A stretch of DNA of 64,000 nt. Origin: Metallumcola ferriviriculae (GTDB lineage Bacteria; Bacillota; JADQBR01). How positions within the stretch are numbered: the first letter of the stretch is position 1; every line of letters begins with the position of its first letter. Both the position numbers and the translations under genes were made by a program. The stretch is taken from positions 1,526,501-1,590,500 of the forward strand of contig NZ_CP121694.1 of NCBI RefSeq assembly GCF_035573695.1, read 5' to 3'. The notes beneath the pieces are model-generated. The model ran no database searches and had not been told where the DNA came from. It worked only from the letters and a program-made list of their open reading frames with translations. Of the stretch, positions 9,348 through 17,480 are shown piece after piece.

Positions 9348-10382
9348 TTGAAACCACTGGAGAATTTAAAGCAGGTTAATGAACTAAAAGTAGACCCCAA
9401 TAGTAGGTTTTTTTCGGCGCAGCATGACGAAATAACCGGTGGGATGACCACTGATATATATTTTATAAAGACCAGGGAGATTTTAGAGCATCTGGATTTA
9501 GGAAATACACCCGTGACAGCAGAGATATTTGCTCGTAAATCGGGCGTGCTGGTAGGCGTTGAAGAGGTGAAACGGCTCTTAGAAAGCACCGGTGTGGAAG
9601 TGTGGTCATTAAAAGAAGGCCAAAGCTTTTCTCCTAACGAGGTGGTTATGCGAATTCGTGGCCCGTATAACAACTTTGGTTTTTATGAGACGGTACTTCT
9701 TGGGATGCTGGCCAGCTCCAGCGGTTGGGCTACCCGGGCTAGAGAAGCCAAGCAGGCAGCCGGGGACAAGCCTATTTTTTGTTTTGGCGCAAGACACGTA
9801 CATCCGGCAGTAGCACCAGTGATGGAGCGAGCGGCCATGCTTGGCGGTGCAGATGGCGCCAGCTGTATTCTTGGGGCTAAATTGCTGGGTAGAGAGCCGG
9901 CTGGAACAGTGCCCCACGCGGTTTTCTTATTGGTGGGGGATACGGTCAAAGTGGCCCAGGCATACGATGAACTGATGCCTCCGCAGGCTTTACGATTGGT
10001 ATTAGTAGATACTTTTAAGGATGAGGTGGAGGAGTCCTTGCGAGTAGCTGATGCATTGGGTGAGAGGCTAGAGGGGATTCGTCTGGATACTCCCAGCGAG
10101 AGGGGTGGCGTAACCACCGGACTGGTTAATGAGGTGCGGCTGCGGTTGGATGCTGCAGGGTTTAACAAAGTAAAGATATTTGTTTCCGGCGGATTGGTTC
10201 CAGATAGAATCCAACTGCTAAGTGCTGCCGGTGCTGATGCTTTTGGCGTAGGCAGCTTTATATCAGCGGCACCTCCTATAGACATGACTATGGATATTAA
10301 GGAAGTTGGCGGCAAACCCATTGCCAAACGGGGGCGTATCCCAGGCATTGCGGAAAACCAACGGTTGGAAAAACTGCTGTAG
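9348..10382 (+). CDS. pncB: Nicotinate phosphoribosyltransferase
   Basis: An enzyme of NAD salvage joining nicotinate to PRPP. Family signatures are RFFSAQHDEI near the start, TTDIYFIKT, the catalytic region around FGARHVHPA, and VSGGL and GVGSFISAAPP in the barrel. The start is uncertain: the frame is open to a TTG at 9261 (373 residues), but homologous N-termini normally begin close to KPLENLKQ, so I use the TTG at 9348 (344 residues), although its AGGAGA site lies very close. A terminator follows at 10382-10407. Confidence 0.88.
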   Translation: MKPLENLKQVNELKVDPNSRFFSAQHDEITGGMTTDIYFIKTREILEHLDLGNTPVTAEIFARKSGVLVGVEEVKRLLESTGVEVWSLKEGQSFSPNEVVMRIRGPYNNFGFYETVLLGMLASSSGWATRAREAKQAAGDKPIFCFGARHVHPAVAPVMERAAMLGGADGASCILGAKLLGREPAGTVPHAVFLLVGDTVKVAQAYDELMPPQALRLVLVDTFKDEVEESLRVADALGERLEGIRLDTPSERGGVTTGLVNEVRLRLDAAGFNKVKIFVSGGLVPDRIQLLSAAGADAFGVGSFISAAPPIDMTMDIKEVGGKPIAKRGRIPGIAENQRLEKLL

Positions 10383-10407
10383 GGGAAGCACCGGCTTCTC
10401 CTTTTTT
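10382..10407 (+). terminator. Rho-independent terminator after pncB
   Basis: An 8-bp stem GGGGAAGC/GCTTCTCC with one G-T pair and a short loop, followed by six T. Confidence 0.8.
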
Positions 10408-10482
10408 ATTGAAAAGTCCAGTGCAGCGCAGGTGAGCGGCGTATTTTTTTAAATTTATATCTGAAATTCGGGAGAGATAACA

Positions 10483-11934
10483 GTGCGTATTAATAGTTGG
10501 ATTATTATGCTGACAGTGCTGCTGTTGACGGTGGGCTGTACCCGCCCTGCGGAACCGCCCAAATCGCCACAACCACAATCGGAAAAACAAGCAGTATTGA
10601 CTGAGGTAAAGATAGCGTCCACTGAAGAAATAGGCAGTTTGGACCCGCTGAAGATTAATTCACCCATGGAATTTCAAATTGCTCAAGCGATATATCAAGG
10701 TCTAGTCGAATTTGATGAGAGTACCCGAAGGTATCAACCACTATTAGCGGAAAAGTTTACTGATAATGAAGATGGCACCGGGTTAATATTTACAATTAAA
10801 TCAGGAATTGCTTTCCAGGACGGGACTCCACTTGATGCGGAAGTGGTAAGAGCATCTCTTGAGCGCTGGTTAACATCATACCAGGAACCGTGGCTTTCCC
10901 CCATAGATGTGGTCAAGGTGGAGGACAACTATACCTTATTGCTAACATGGCGCCGCAGCAAGGAAGAAATGCTGGCAGCCTTAGCCGGGCCGCGGGCTTC
11001 AGTGCTTTCCGCCGGTAAATTGGAAAACCCGGGATTTCAGGCGGGAACATATTTCGAGCCTACTAGACTGGAAGCGGGGACGGGACCGTATTTTGTGCAG
11101 GAGTGGGCTGACGGCCAATGGATCACTCTGGCAGCTAATAAAAAATATCAGGGCGATTTGCCGGCAGTGGAGCGCTGGGAGATATGGTTTAATTATCTTC
11201 CTGAGGATGCTTTGACCGATATGCAAAGTCGCAGGGTTGACATGGTTCAAGGGCTTGACCAAGGTCTTTTAACTATAGGGCATGAGATGAATATGGATAG
11301 TTTACTAAAAATAAACAAACTTAGCAGCGGCATATTTTTATCCTTTAACCCGGTAGTTTTCAAGGAACCTGCCATGCGTCAATCCCTGGCCGGATTAATA
11401 GATAGACGTGAGGTATCCCGGGCACTTAAGGGCTTACATCTACCGATGTACCGTTATTTGCCAAAAACCGGTGGCGGTGTCAGTGTATCTGATGTGGTTT
11501 ATCCCCAAGGAGCAGCGGCACTGCTGGAGGCAGGGTTGGCCGATCTGACTTGGAGTGAGTCTCGGCAATTAAGCATAAGCATAAGACAGCAGACTCTCGC
11601 CCAACTTGAGGATAAAGGGATTTTGGTGGAGCCGGTAGAGCAGGATAAAGTGGCGGACTTGAGATTAATCATCTGGACTGAGCCCTATCAACACCCTAAC
11701 GCAGTTCTTGAGCTGTGGCAAAGGCATAATTTAGAAAAGGGAACGCTTCCACGGGGTGTTAGCGAAAACTCCCGCGAGCACATTGAATTATTGAGTCGCA
11801 ATTTTGCTGCCCAAAGCAAATTGATACCACTGCTGGCGCTGCGTCAAGCTTTATATGTTAGAAAGATAGATGTTCCTTTATCTGATTGGGGGTACTTAGA
11901 CCTAGCATCATACCACCCTGCCGACGGTGAATAA
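10483..11934 (+). CDS. ABC transporter solute-binding lipoprotein, family 5 (peptide/nickel type)
   Basis: A 483-residue lipoprotein with signal peptide and lipobox LTVGC (Cys at residue 19). The mature part is a family 5 extracellular solute-binding protein: EEIGSLDPLKI, IYQGLVEF, LLAEKFTDNEDGT, FTIKSGIAFQDGTPLDAE. No permease or ATPase genes lie next to it, so it may serve a transporter encoded elsewhere (for instance the Opp system at 37-42 kb) or act as an orphan. The C-terminal third is shorter and more divergent than in OppA. Start GTG with a GGGAGAG site. Confidence 0.85.
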   Translation: MRINSWIIMLTVLLLTVGCTRPAEPPKSPQPQSEKQAVLTEVKIASTEEIGSLDPLKINSPMEFQIAQAIYQGLVEFDESTRRYQPLLAEKFTDNEDGTGLIFTIKSGIAFQDGTPLDAEVVRASLERWLTSYQEPWLSPIDVVKVEDNYTLLLTWRRSKEEMLAALAGPRASVLSAGKLENPGFQAGTYFEPTRLEAGTGPYFVQEWADGQWITLAANKKYQGDLPAVERWEIWFNYLPEDALTDMQSRRVDMVQGLDQGLLTIGHEMNMDSLLKINKLSSGIFLSFNPVVFKEPAMRQSLAGLIDRREVSRALKGLHLPMYRYLPKTGGGVSVSDVVYPQGAAALLEAGLADLTWSESRQLSISIRQQTLAQLEDKGILVEPVEQDKVADLRLIIWTEPYQHPNAVLELWQRHNLEKGTLPRGVSENSREHIELLSRNFAAQSKLIPLLALRQALYVRKIDVPLSDWGYLDLASYHPADGE

Positions 11935-12023
11935 GTATGCGTCTAAGAGTTATAATAAGTGGGAGTTATTTACTATTAAGGTTATGACTCATTTATTATA
12001 GCGTTTTATGCGGGAGGCTGGGC

Positions 12024-12884
12024 ATGATTGATTTTCGTTATCATATCACGACACTAGTTGCTGTATTCTTAGCTTTAGCATTGGGTATTCTGGTGGGCAC
12101 TACTATGGTTAGCGATCAAATGCTGGTCCAGCAGCAAAAACAGATGATTGACAGTTTGGAGATTGATTTTGCCGCCTTAAGGGAGCAAAATCGTACATCC
12201 AGGCAGGAAATGGCTGTATTTAAAGCGACTACCGATAATTATAGTAAATTTGCCCACGATATTTACCCGCTGCTGGTCAGTGGGCGGCTGCAGGGTATTC
12301 AGGCGGCATTAATTGTCACTGGCAGCGGTAAAGTTTCTGACTTGGCAGCGGATTTATCATTGTCTGGGTTAGAAATTAGTCCGGTAATAACAGTGCCGCT
12401 GCCGATGGAAAAGGGCGATGGTGAAGAAGAGGACACTGCTGTGACAAAGGCGGATATCAGCTTTTCTGAAGCCAAGATTCTGGCGAAACAGCTGGTGGAA
12501 TTTGCAATTTCGGGCAAGGTAAATGACCCGCTGCAGGCATGGCAGAGTCGAGGCATTTTTGAAATTCACACTCCACACAATGATACCAAACCGGATATTG
12601 TGTTAGTGGTAGGGGGTTCAGAGACGGAAAACCCTGACTGGGTAAAGAACTTCGATATTCCGCTCATTCGGGGATTTAAGGAACAGGAAAAGATAGTGGT
12701 GGGTACGGAATACAGCCAAGTAGGATTTTCCTATATGCCATATTACCAACTGGAAGGTATTAGTACTGTGGATAATATTGACTTGGTCATTGGCCAAACT
12801 GCCTTGACCTTTTTGTTAGAGGGAAGGCCCGGGCATTATGGTATTAAGCCTACCGCTAAAGCACTGCTGCCGGAGTTTGACTGA
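12024..12884 (+). CDS. MctB-like 'copper transporter' family protein (DUF3186)
   Basis: A 286-residue protein that starts MIDFRYHITTLVAVFLALAL, which is characteristic of the family named after mycobacterial MctB. One N-terminal membrane segment is followed by a coiled-coil stretch (about 35-70) and an extracytoplasmic domain. In clostridia such genes usually sit next to steA and sporulation genes, and a copper role has not been shown there. Here it stands alone between the binding protein and tRNA-Leu. GGGAGG precedes the ATG. Confidence 0.8.
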   Translation: MIDFRYHITTLVAVFLALALGILVGTTMVSDQMLVQQQKQMIDSLEIDFAALREQNRTSRQEMAVFKATTDNYSKFAHDIYPLLVSGRLQGIQAALIVTGSGKVSDLAADLSLSGLEISPVITVPLPMEKGDGEEEDTAVTKADISFSEAKILAKQLVEFAISGKVNDPLQAWQSRGIFEIHTPHNDTKPDIVLVVGGSETENPDWVKNFDIPLIRGFKEQEKIVVGTEYSQVGFSYMPYYQLEGISTVDNIDLVIGQTALTFLLEGRPGHYGIKPTAKALLPEFD

Positions 12885-12901
12885 CTGCCTTTTTATGGTT
12901 G

Positions 12902-12931
12902 TTGACAAGGATTGAATAGTTTGGTTATAAT
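12902..12931 (+). promoter_or_regulatory. Sigma-A promoter of tRNA-Leu(GAG)
   Basis: TTGACA and TATAAT, both perfect, separated by 18 bases; the -10 ends 35 bases before the tRNA. Confidence 0.85.
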
Positions 12932-12965
12932 ATGTAGGTGACTCACTAAGCTTTAAAAAGAATAT

Positions 12966-13052
12966 GCAGGAGTGCTGGAATCGGCAGACAGGCATGTTTG
13001 AGGGGCATGTGTCCAATTGGGCGTGCGGGTTCAAGTCCCGCCTCCTGCACCA
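12966..13052 (+). tRNA. tRNA-Leu (anticodon GAG)
   Basis: An 87-nt class II tRNA including an encoded CCA. The acceptor stem GCAGGAG pairs with CTCCTGC. The anticodon loop TTGAGGG gives GAG, and there is a long variable arm as expected for leucine tRNA. The T arm contains GGTTCAAGTCC. A perfect promoter precedes it and a strong terminator overlaps its last base. Confidence 0.96.
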
Positions 13053-13090
13053 AAATAAACCTCGCAGTTTTCACTGCGAGGTTTATTTTG
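13052..13090. terminator. Bidirectional terminator between tRNA-Leu and the small minus-strand gene
   Basis: A 16-bp perfect inverted repeat (AAAATAAACCTCGCAG and its complement) with a six-base loop; A/T-rich outer arms serve as U-tracts for both strands. Confidence 0.85.
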
Positions 13091-13098
13091 GATTTAGT

Positions 13099-13272
13099 TT
13101 AATCACTCACCCCGGGATCCCAGGTGACTTCTTCTGTTAGAACCTCCCAAGGGGAAATTTTTTCTTCGGGCAGAACGATCCTATTTTCCATCTTTTCACC
13201 AAGATCAAAGGTGAAGAATTCTTTCGGTTTTTCCGGATGATCTCGCTTAAGCTTAATTTCTCGACTATCCAT
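13099..13272 (-). CDS. Small conserved-looking acidic protein (57 aa), function unknown
   Basis: On the minus strand an ATG at 13272 opens a 57-codon frame ending at 13099-13101. The protein begins MDSREIKLKRDHPEKPKEFF and ends TWDPGVSD; it is charged, without membrane segments. A good ribosome binding site (AAGGGTGG) lies about seven bases before the ATG, and the gene ends just before the shared terminator at 13052-13090, which supports it as real. I do not recognise a family. A longer frame in another phase (13137-13349, minus) lacks this support. Confidence 0.65.
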   Translation of the reverse strand: MDSREIKLKRDHPEKPKEFFTFDLGEKMENRIVLPEEKISPWEVLTEEVTWDPGVSD

Positions 13273-13378
13273 GGTTTATCCCACCCTTCAACCATAAGTT
13301 TTCCCCAATAGACAAGGTTAAATATTGGTAAGTGTTGGGCGATAACCAAAAAATAAGCTACATAAATAAGTTCGTGTT

Positions 13379-13411
13379 AATTTACTAATTTTAGGGGGCA
13401 ATTAGTAAATT
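13379..13411. repeat. 12-bp inverted repeat in the intergenic region
   Basis: AATTTACTAATT and its exact complement are separated by nine bases (TTAGGGGGC). No T-run follows on the plus strand. It could be an operator or a hairpin in a leader; nothing else in the sequence decides. Confidence 0.6.
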
Positions 13412-13597
13412 TATTTTGTCGAATGCCTAAAAGTTCAACAATGATACGACAATGCTTTACATATATTGGGAACACATTTCCAAGGGAAACGTCAATTTGA
13501 GGCAAAAAGCAGTAAAAAATTTCCATGTTATTTGTCAGAAATATCATTAGCAAGTCGTTAATAAGTTTTCATCACCGACAAACTTTTACGGACGACC

Positions 13598-13642
13598 CCA
13601 CAAACATCTGTTAACATTTGTAAAAACAGATAAAGTTTGTGG
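13598..13642 (+). promoter_or_regulatory. Alternative (anti-P1) hairpin of the c-di-GMP-II leader
   Basis: CCACAAAC (13598-13605) pairs perfectly with GTTTGTGG (13635-13642), with an inner ATCTGTT/AACAGAT helix. The 3' arm contains the 5' strand of the riboswitch P1 helix (GTGG), so this hairpin and the aptamer exclude each other. Confidence 0.65.
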
Positions 13643-13709
13643 AAACAATGATCGGCTGCCGATAAGTTGGGCATCTAGGTAGCCAGGAGTGAGTGATGCA
13701 ACCGGCCAC
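13639..13709 (+). ncRNA. Cyclic-di-GMP-II riboswitch aptamer
   Basis: The segments GGAAACAATGAT, GTTGGGCATCTAGG and GTGATGCAACCGGCC occur in the order and spacing of the class II c-di-GMP aptamer known from Clostridium acetobutylicum, where the matching parts are GGAAACAAUGAU, UUGGGCACUUGA and AGUGCAACCGACC. P1 forms from GTGG (13639-13642) and CCAC (13706-13709). The inner helix is GCATC/GATGC. The 3' P1 strand is also part of the terminator at 13705-13745. This predicts that ligand binding blocks the terminator, an ON switch for the downstream wzy-like and Tad pilus genes. The aptamer is identified from remembered consensus, not from a model search. Confidence 0.88.
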
Positions 13710-13745
13710 TATCTAAAGCGAAATTTAGATTAGTGGCTTTTTTTA
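13705..13745 (+). terminator. Terminator forming the expression platform of the c-di-GMP-II riboswitch
   Basis: GCCACTATCTAAA pairs with TTTAGATTAGTGGC around a GCGAAA loop and is followed by seven T. Its 5' arm includes the 3' strand of aptamer P1. Confidence 0.85.
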
Positions 13746-13769
13746 TTTGGTAAGCGTGGAGGCGTTAAG

Positions 13770-15083
13770 ATGAAGAATGCTAGGGCCTTAGATGAATTAC
13801 TTTTAGTATTTTTAGGTTTAACTGTGGTACTGGTACCGCTGCTATATCCGGAATTCTCTTTGGGTTCAATTACGATAACCATTACTGATTTAGCTACTTT
13901 ACTGCTCGGTATCGGCTTTTTATTAAGACTTACCCAGAGGAAGTTGGATTTAAAGCCTACTAAGGTGGACATCGTCTTCTTTGCTTTGATAATTTGGGGG
14001 GCAATCAGTCTATTAAAAACCGTAAACCTACCGGATTCAATGAGGGATTTCCTCTGGTTGCTAAATTCAGGCTTGGTCTTTTACATAGTCAGTCATGCCG
14101 ACTTAAAAGAAGATGAAGTTATAAGAATATTCAGAACGGCATGTTATGGAGCGGCATTAATTGCAGTTATGAGTATTTGGCAGCACTACGTTCTGCATCA
14201 GCGCACCTATTTTACCTTACACAATGCCAATCACTTAGCCGGATATCTAATTTTTTACCTGCCAATTCTAATCGGCTTTAAGTATGGAAAGAGAGTTGAT
14301 CAGAGATTCTTTTGGGGAATTCTCGCTACTGTAGTAAGTACCGCGCTGGTGGTCACTTATACTCGCGGGGGTTGGATAGCAGCTATAATATCCTTGGTAG
14401 TTATGGCTGTAATGAAAGATAAAAAATTATTGATATTTCTTATCATTTATATAATGGCTTACACATGGCTTTTTACACCTGTAGGAAATCGAGATATTTT
14501 CGTGACCAATGGAATGGCAGTCGGGGATAGGGCTTTAAGCATATTGAAAGAACATGAAACTGCCAATGGGCAATACCGTATTCAGCTGTGGTTGACTGCA
14601 CTGCAAATGTTTAGAGATAACCCGATGGACGGTGTGGGCATAGGAAATTACTACAATCTGCATGACATATATTTGGCTAAATATCCGTACCTGGATAGAG
14701 GAAGACCAGCACGAAATCCGCATAGTTCTTTTTTAAAAATTCTTGCAGAGACAGGTATAATCGGGTTTGCTCTTTTTATGGGTTTACTGGTCGCTGTGGC
14801 AAAACAGAGCTTTATGTTGTGGTATAAGTTGGGGTCTAGGGGAGATGCATTAATCGTCGGTTTCATCTGCGGGGCGGGTGCTGTAATCATCCAGGCAAAT
14901 ACTAATATCTTATTTCATTTATCTAGAGGGGTGTTTGGGGTATGGGTGGGATCGGCATTGGTAATGCAATTGGCCAAAGAGGCTCAGACTGCATCTTTGC
15001 AAGAAAGTGTACCGGCCAAAGGCAAGTGGTTTGAGATGAACAACGTAGCCCGGCCTGCTATAGGAAAAAAATTAAATTGTTAG
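13770..15083 (+). CDS. O-antigen ligase family membrane protein (Wzy_C)
   Basis: A 437-residue polytopic membrane protein with about ten or more membrane segments. The Wzy_C signature is present: TRGGWIA near residue 195 and a large extracytoplasmic loop followed by ARNPHSSFLKILAETGIIG near residue 315. Members ligate or polymerise lipid-linked glycans, or act as O-oligosaccharyltransferases on pilins. This organism seems to lack an outer membrane, so an LPS ligase role is unlikely. As the first gene after the c-di-GMP-II switch and directly before the Flp pilin, a role in glycosylating or decorating pili is possible but unproven. The ATG has a GGAGGCGTTAAG site. Confidence 0.85.
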   Translation: MKNARALDELLLVFLGLTVVLVPLLYPEFSLGSITITITDLATLLLGIGFLLRLTQRKLDLKPTKVDIVFFALIIWGAISLLKTVNLPDSMRDFLWLLNSGLVFYIVSHADLKEDEVIRIFRTACYGAALIAVMSIWQHYVLHQRTYFTLHNANHLAGYLIFYLPILIGFKYGKRVDQRFFWGILATVVSTALVVTYTRGGWIAAIISLVVMAVMKDKKLLIFLIIYIMAYTWLFTPVGNRDIFVTNGMAVGDRALSILKEHETANGQYRIQLWLTALQMFRDNPMDGVGIGNYYNLHDIYLAKYPYLDRGRPARNPHSSFLKILAETGIIGFALFMGLLVAVAKQSFMLWYKLGSRGDALIVGFICGAGAVIIQANTNILFHLSRGVFGVWVGSALVMQLAKEAQTASLQESVPAKGKWFEMNNVARPAIGKKLNC

Positions 15084-15170
15084 TACTGCCATATATTGGT
15101 TTTATATAGAAAAGTTAAATTCGAATGTATTGGCGGTATCTAAAAACTATTTGAGAAAGGAGGAGTGTAG

Positions 15171-15335
15171 GTGAGCAATTTACTTAAGCGTTTGATAAAT
15201 GAGGAGTCCGGTCAGGGTATGGTGGAATATGCTTTGATAATTGCCTTAATTGCCATTGTTGTAATGGCTGCTTTAGGACCTTTGGGCACGACAATCAAAG
15301 AGAAGTTCGAAGACGTCACAAGTGAACTGTCATAG
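15171..15335 (+). CDS. flp: Flp/Fap-type major pilin prepilin
   Basis: A 54-residue prepilin starting at GTG 15171, seven bases after AAAGGAGG. The sequence ESG|QGMVEYALI shows the class III leader: cleavage after Gly14, with Glu at +5 and Tyr at +6 of the mature protein, followed by a hydrophobic helix (ALIIALIAIVVMAALG). This is the structural subunit of a Tad (tight adherence) pilus. Prepilin peptidase tadV follows directly after a strong terminator, so pilin is likely made in excess of the assembly machinery. Confidence 0.93.
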   Translation: MSNLLKRLINEESGQGMVEYALIIALIAIVVMAALGPLGTTIKEKFEDVTSELS

Positions 15336-15346
15336 TTTGAGGGCAG

Positions 15347-15368
15347 AGGGCCCGAAAGGGCCCTTTTT
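15347..15368 (+). terminator. Terminator between pilin gene and Tad assembly genes
   Basis: AGGGCCC-GAAA-GGGCCCT hairpin followed by five T. Its position inside the locus suggests partial termination, giving more flp than downstream mRNA. Confidence 0.85.
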
Positions 15369-15388
15369 ACCAATAAACGGAGGTTATT

Positions 15389-15901
15389 ATGTACCAAGTA
15401 TTAGTTACTTTACTTATAGTATTAACATGTACTTTTTGGGACATAAAAGAACACCGCATCCCCAATAAAGTAACCTTACCAGCAATTGTTTTTGGAATTA
15501 TTCTTAATTCATATTTAAACAGCTGGTTAGGATTAAGGGAAAGTATCTTTGGAGCGGCACTTGGAATAGGACCGCTGCTTATTCCCTTTATTATGGGTGT
15601 TATCGGCGGTGGCGATGTTAAACTCCTTGCAGCAGTTGGCGCTATCAATGGTGTGGATTTTGTTATTTGGGCATTTCTTTACAGCGCTTTAGCGGGAGGG
15701 GTGATGGCCTTGAGTTATTCCCTGATTAAAGGTCAGTTGAGGGTGGTTATAAGTAACATAACCTTTACTACTACTTCATATATTTTAGGAATTAAGAATG
15801 GGTCAGGGACAAAGGGTTTGGTTTTTGCACCATCAGGGCTTTATCTTCCTTATGCCGTGGCCATTCTAGTAGGTACGTTAGCTACATATGCTTTGAGGTG
15901 A
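15389..15901 (+). CDS. tadV: Prepilin peptidase TadV/CpaA (A24 family)
   Basis: A 170-residue membrane aspartyl protease that cleaves the Flp prepilin leader. Both catalytic aspartates are visible: FWDIKEHRIPNK near residue 24 and GGGDVKLLAAVG near residue 76, the GxGD motif. About five membrane segments. It lacks the methyltransferase half of PilD, as is usual for TadV. An ATG with a CGGAGG site follows the flp terminator. Confidence 0.92.
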   Translation: MYQVLVTLLIVLTCTFWDIKEHRIPNKVTLPAIVFGIILNSYLNSWLGLRESIFGAALGIGPLLIPFIMGVIGGGDVKLLAAVGAINGVDFVIWAFLYSALAGGVMALSYSLIKGQLRVVISNITFTTTSYILGIKNGSGTKGLVFAPSGLYLPYAVAILVGTLATYALR

Positions 15902-15905
15902 TTTA

Positions 15906-16331
15906 ATGTTTTTTAAATTTAGGAATGATACGAAAGGTCAAAGCCTAGTCGAATTAACTTTAATCCTCCCTTTTTTAATATTCCTTTTGCTGGGCATTAT
16001 GGAAGGAGGCCGGCTTTTTGCTGGTTATCTGGAGTTGCAAAACGCCGCAAGAGATGGAGCGCGTTATGCTGCGGTTCATACAGAGATAGATGCGGTGTTA
16101 ATCGTAGATAAGACAAAGGATTATATCAAAGGGCGTTTTACTATGTTAGATCCAACCGAGCTGGACGTCACTGGTAATTACGTACTAAACCTTGAAGAAA
16201 GTGCAGATAAGAAAGATCTCTGGGTAGAGATAAAACTAAATTATCCGTTTAAGATAATCACGCCCGTTATCAGTACAGTACTTGGTAATCCTTTTGAAAT
16301 TAGTGCAACCATGTCAATGAGAAGGGAGTAG
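15906..16331 (+). CDS. tadE: TadE-like minor pseudopilin
   Basis: A 141-residue protein with a TadE-like N-terminus: KGQSLVELTLILPFLIFLLL followed by NAARDGARYAA. The leader G|QSLVEL is a prepilin-type cleavage site, then one hydrophobic helix and an extracytoplasmic domain. TadE proteins are minor pilins required for assembly of the Tad pilus. It starts five bases after tadV and ends one codon region before tadG, so the genes are coupled. Confidence 0.88.
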   Translation: MFFKFRNDTKGQSLVELTLILPFLIFLLLGIMEGGRLFAGYLELQNAARDGARYAAVHTEIDAVLIVDKTKDYIKGRFTMLDPTELDVTGNYVLNLEESADKKDLWVEIKLNYPFKIITPVISTVLGNPFEISATMSMRRE

Positions 16332-16337
16332 TTGAGA

Positions 16338-17432
16338 ATGCAACATTTTAGAGAAGAAAAAGGTTCGGCACTTGTGCTGGTTGCTTTAACTATAGTTGTA
16401 CTATTTGGCTTTGCTGCCTTGGCAATAGACGGTGGTTATTTATATTACCGACATACAAGATTGCAGGATGTGGCTGATGCAACCGCTTTAGCTTCAGCAA
16501 TTGAACTGTCGAAAAATCCACCGAAAAACTTGAATGCAACAAAGGAAGAGCAAAAGAAGAAAGCAGCATTTGAAGCTGCGGTGAAATATGTTGGTTTAAA
16601 TGGGATATCAGTTAGTAATACCAGTAACTATACTGCAGATATTTCCCTTAATTCCAGCAACGAGCAGGGAAAAATGATAGTCAGTTTTCCTGAGAGCCTT
16701 AGTAAGGCTAAAGTTGATATTGAGCTAAACACAAACTTATACTTTGCCAGGGTGCTTGGCAAGGACTTAACCCTTGTTCCTGTAACTGCTGTTGCTCAAG
16801 TTGGTTCAGCTAGTAAGCAAACAGGGGGATTAATACCTGTGGCAATTGTTGATGATCCTGATGATCCGACTGATGGGAACTATGTTCAGTGGCGTCAGTA
16901 CGAAATGACTTTGGGGCCCGGTGGTGGTGCCAACGGTAATTTCGGCTGGTTAGACTTTGGGGCGTATGAGGGTGTCGGGGGAAATACTTTATCTTATTAT
17001 TTAGAACACGGGTACCCTGGTACGTTGGAAGCGGAAGAAACAATAGAAACTAAAACGGGGGTAAGTGTTGGTCTAGCTGCAGATGCCATAGACAACAGGT
17101 TGTCGTTATGTAACGCTTCTACTTACGACCTTGAGACTTATATACCAGAAGGGGACACTTTTACCAATTATTATGAAGCCAGAGTAAAAGAGCATTTAGA
17201 ACAACATGAAGACTGCTCAAGATTAGTTTATACTCCCATCGTTAATAGCATTGGTGAAAATGGAAGCTCTACCGTTACAATAGTTGGCTTTGCTGCCTTT
17301 TTTTTAGACAGCTATGTTCATAATGGCGACGAAATAACTTTAGTGGGAGCCTTTATTGATGTATTAAATCCAGAGGACATTATGCCGAACATGTTAGATT
17401 ACACTGTGCAGTCAGTGATGTTGATTGAATAG
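16338..17432 (+). CDS. tadG: TadG-like pilus assembly protein
   Basis: A 364-residue protein with an N-terminal membrane segment in the TadG/Flp_N pattern (EKGSALVLVALTIVVLFGFA, then AIDGGYLYYRHTRLQDVADATALA). The rest is extracytoplasmic, with a region containing several Cys and no recognisable von Willebrand domain. TadG-like proteins are thought to hold the pilus to the envelope. An in-frame TTG at 16332 precedes the ATG at 16338; the GGGAG site fits the ATG better. Confidence 0.8.
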   Translation: MQHFREEKGSALVLVALTIVVLFGFAALAIDGGYLYYRHTRLQDVADATALASAIELSKNPPKNLNATKEEQKKKAAFEAAVKYVGLNGISVSNTSNYTADISLNSSNEQGKMIVSFPESLSKAKVDIELNTNLYFARVLGKDLTLVPVTAVAQVGSASKQTGGLIPVAIVDDPDDPTDGNYVQWRQYEMTLGPGGGANGNFGWLDFGAYEGVGGNTLSYYLEHGYPGTLEAEETIETKTGVSVGLAADAIDNRLSLCNASTYDLETYIPEGDTFTNYYEARVKEHLEQHEDCSRLVYTPIVNSIGENGSSTVTIVGFAAFFLDSYVHNGDEITLVGAFIDVLNPEDIMPNMLDYTVQSVMLIE

Positions 17433-17480
17433 AGCATAATTGTAGGGTGTCTGTTATCAATCACAAAAGGAGTTTTACGC

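Noticed and set aside
12024-12884. A true copper exporter
   Set aside because: The family name comes from mycobacterial MctB; there are no Cys/Met metal motifs here and the clostridial members have no proven copper role.
13137-13349. 70-codon minus-strand frame
   Set aside because: It is in a different phase from the 57-codon gene, lacks a ribosome binding site and has an unlikely composition.
13639-13745. Cobalamin riboswitch, suggested by AGCCAGGAG, a partial B12-box look-alike
   Set aside because: The rest of the B12 box and the other cobalamin landmarks are missing, whereas the c-di-GMP-II consensus fits throughout.
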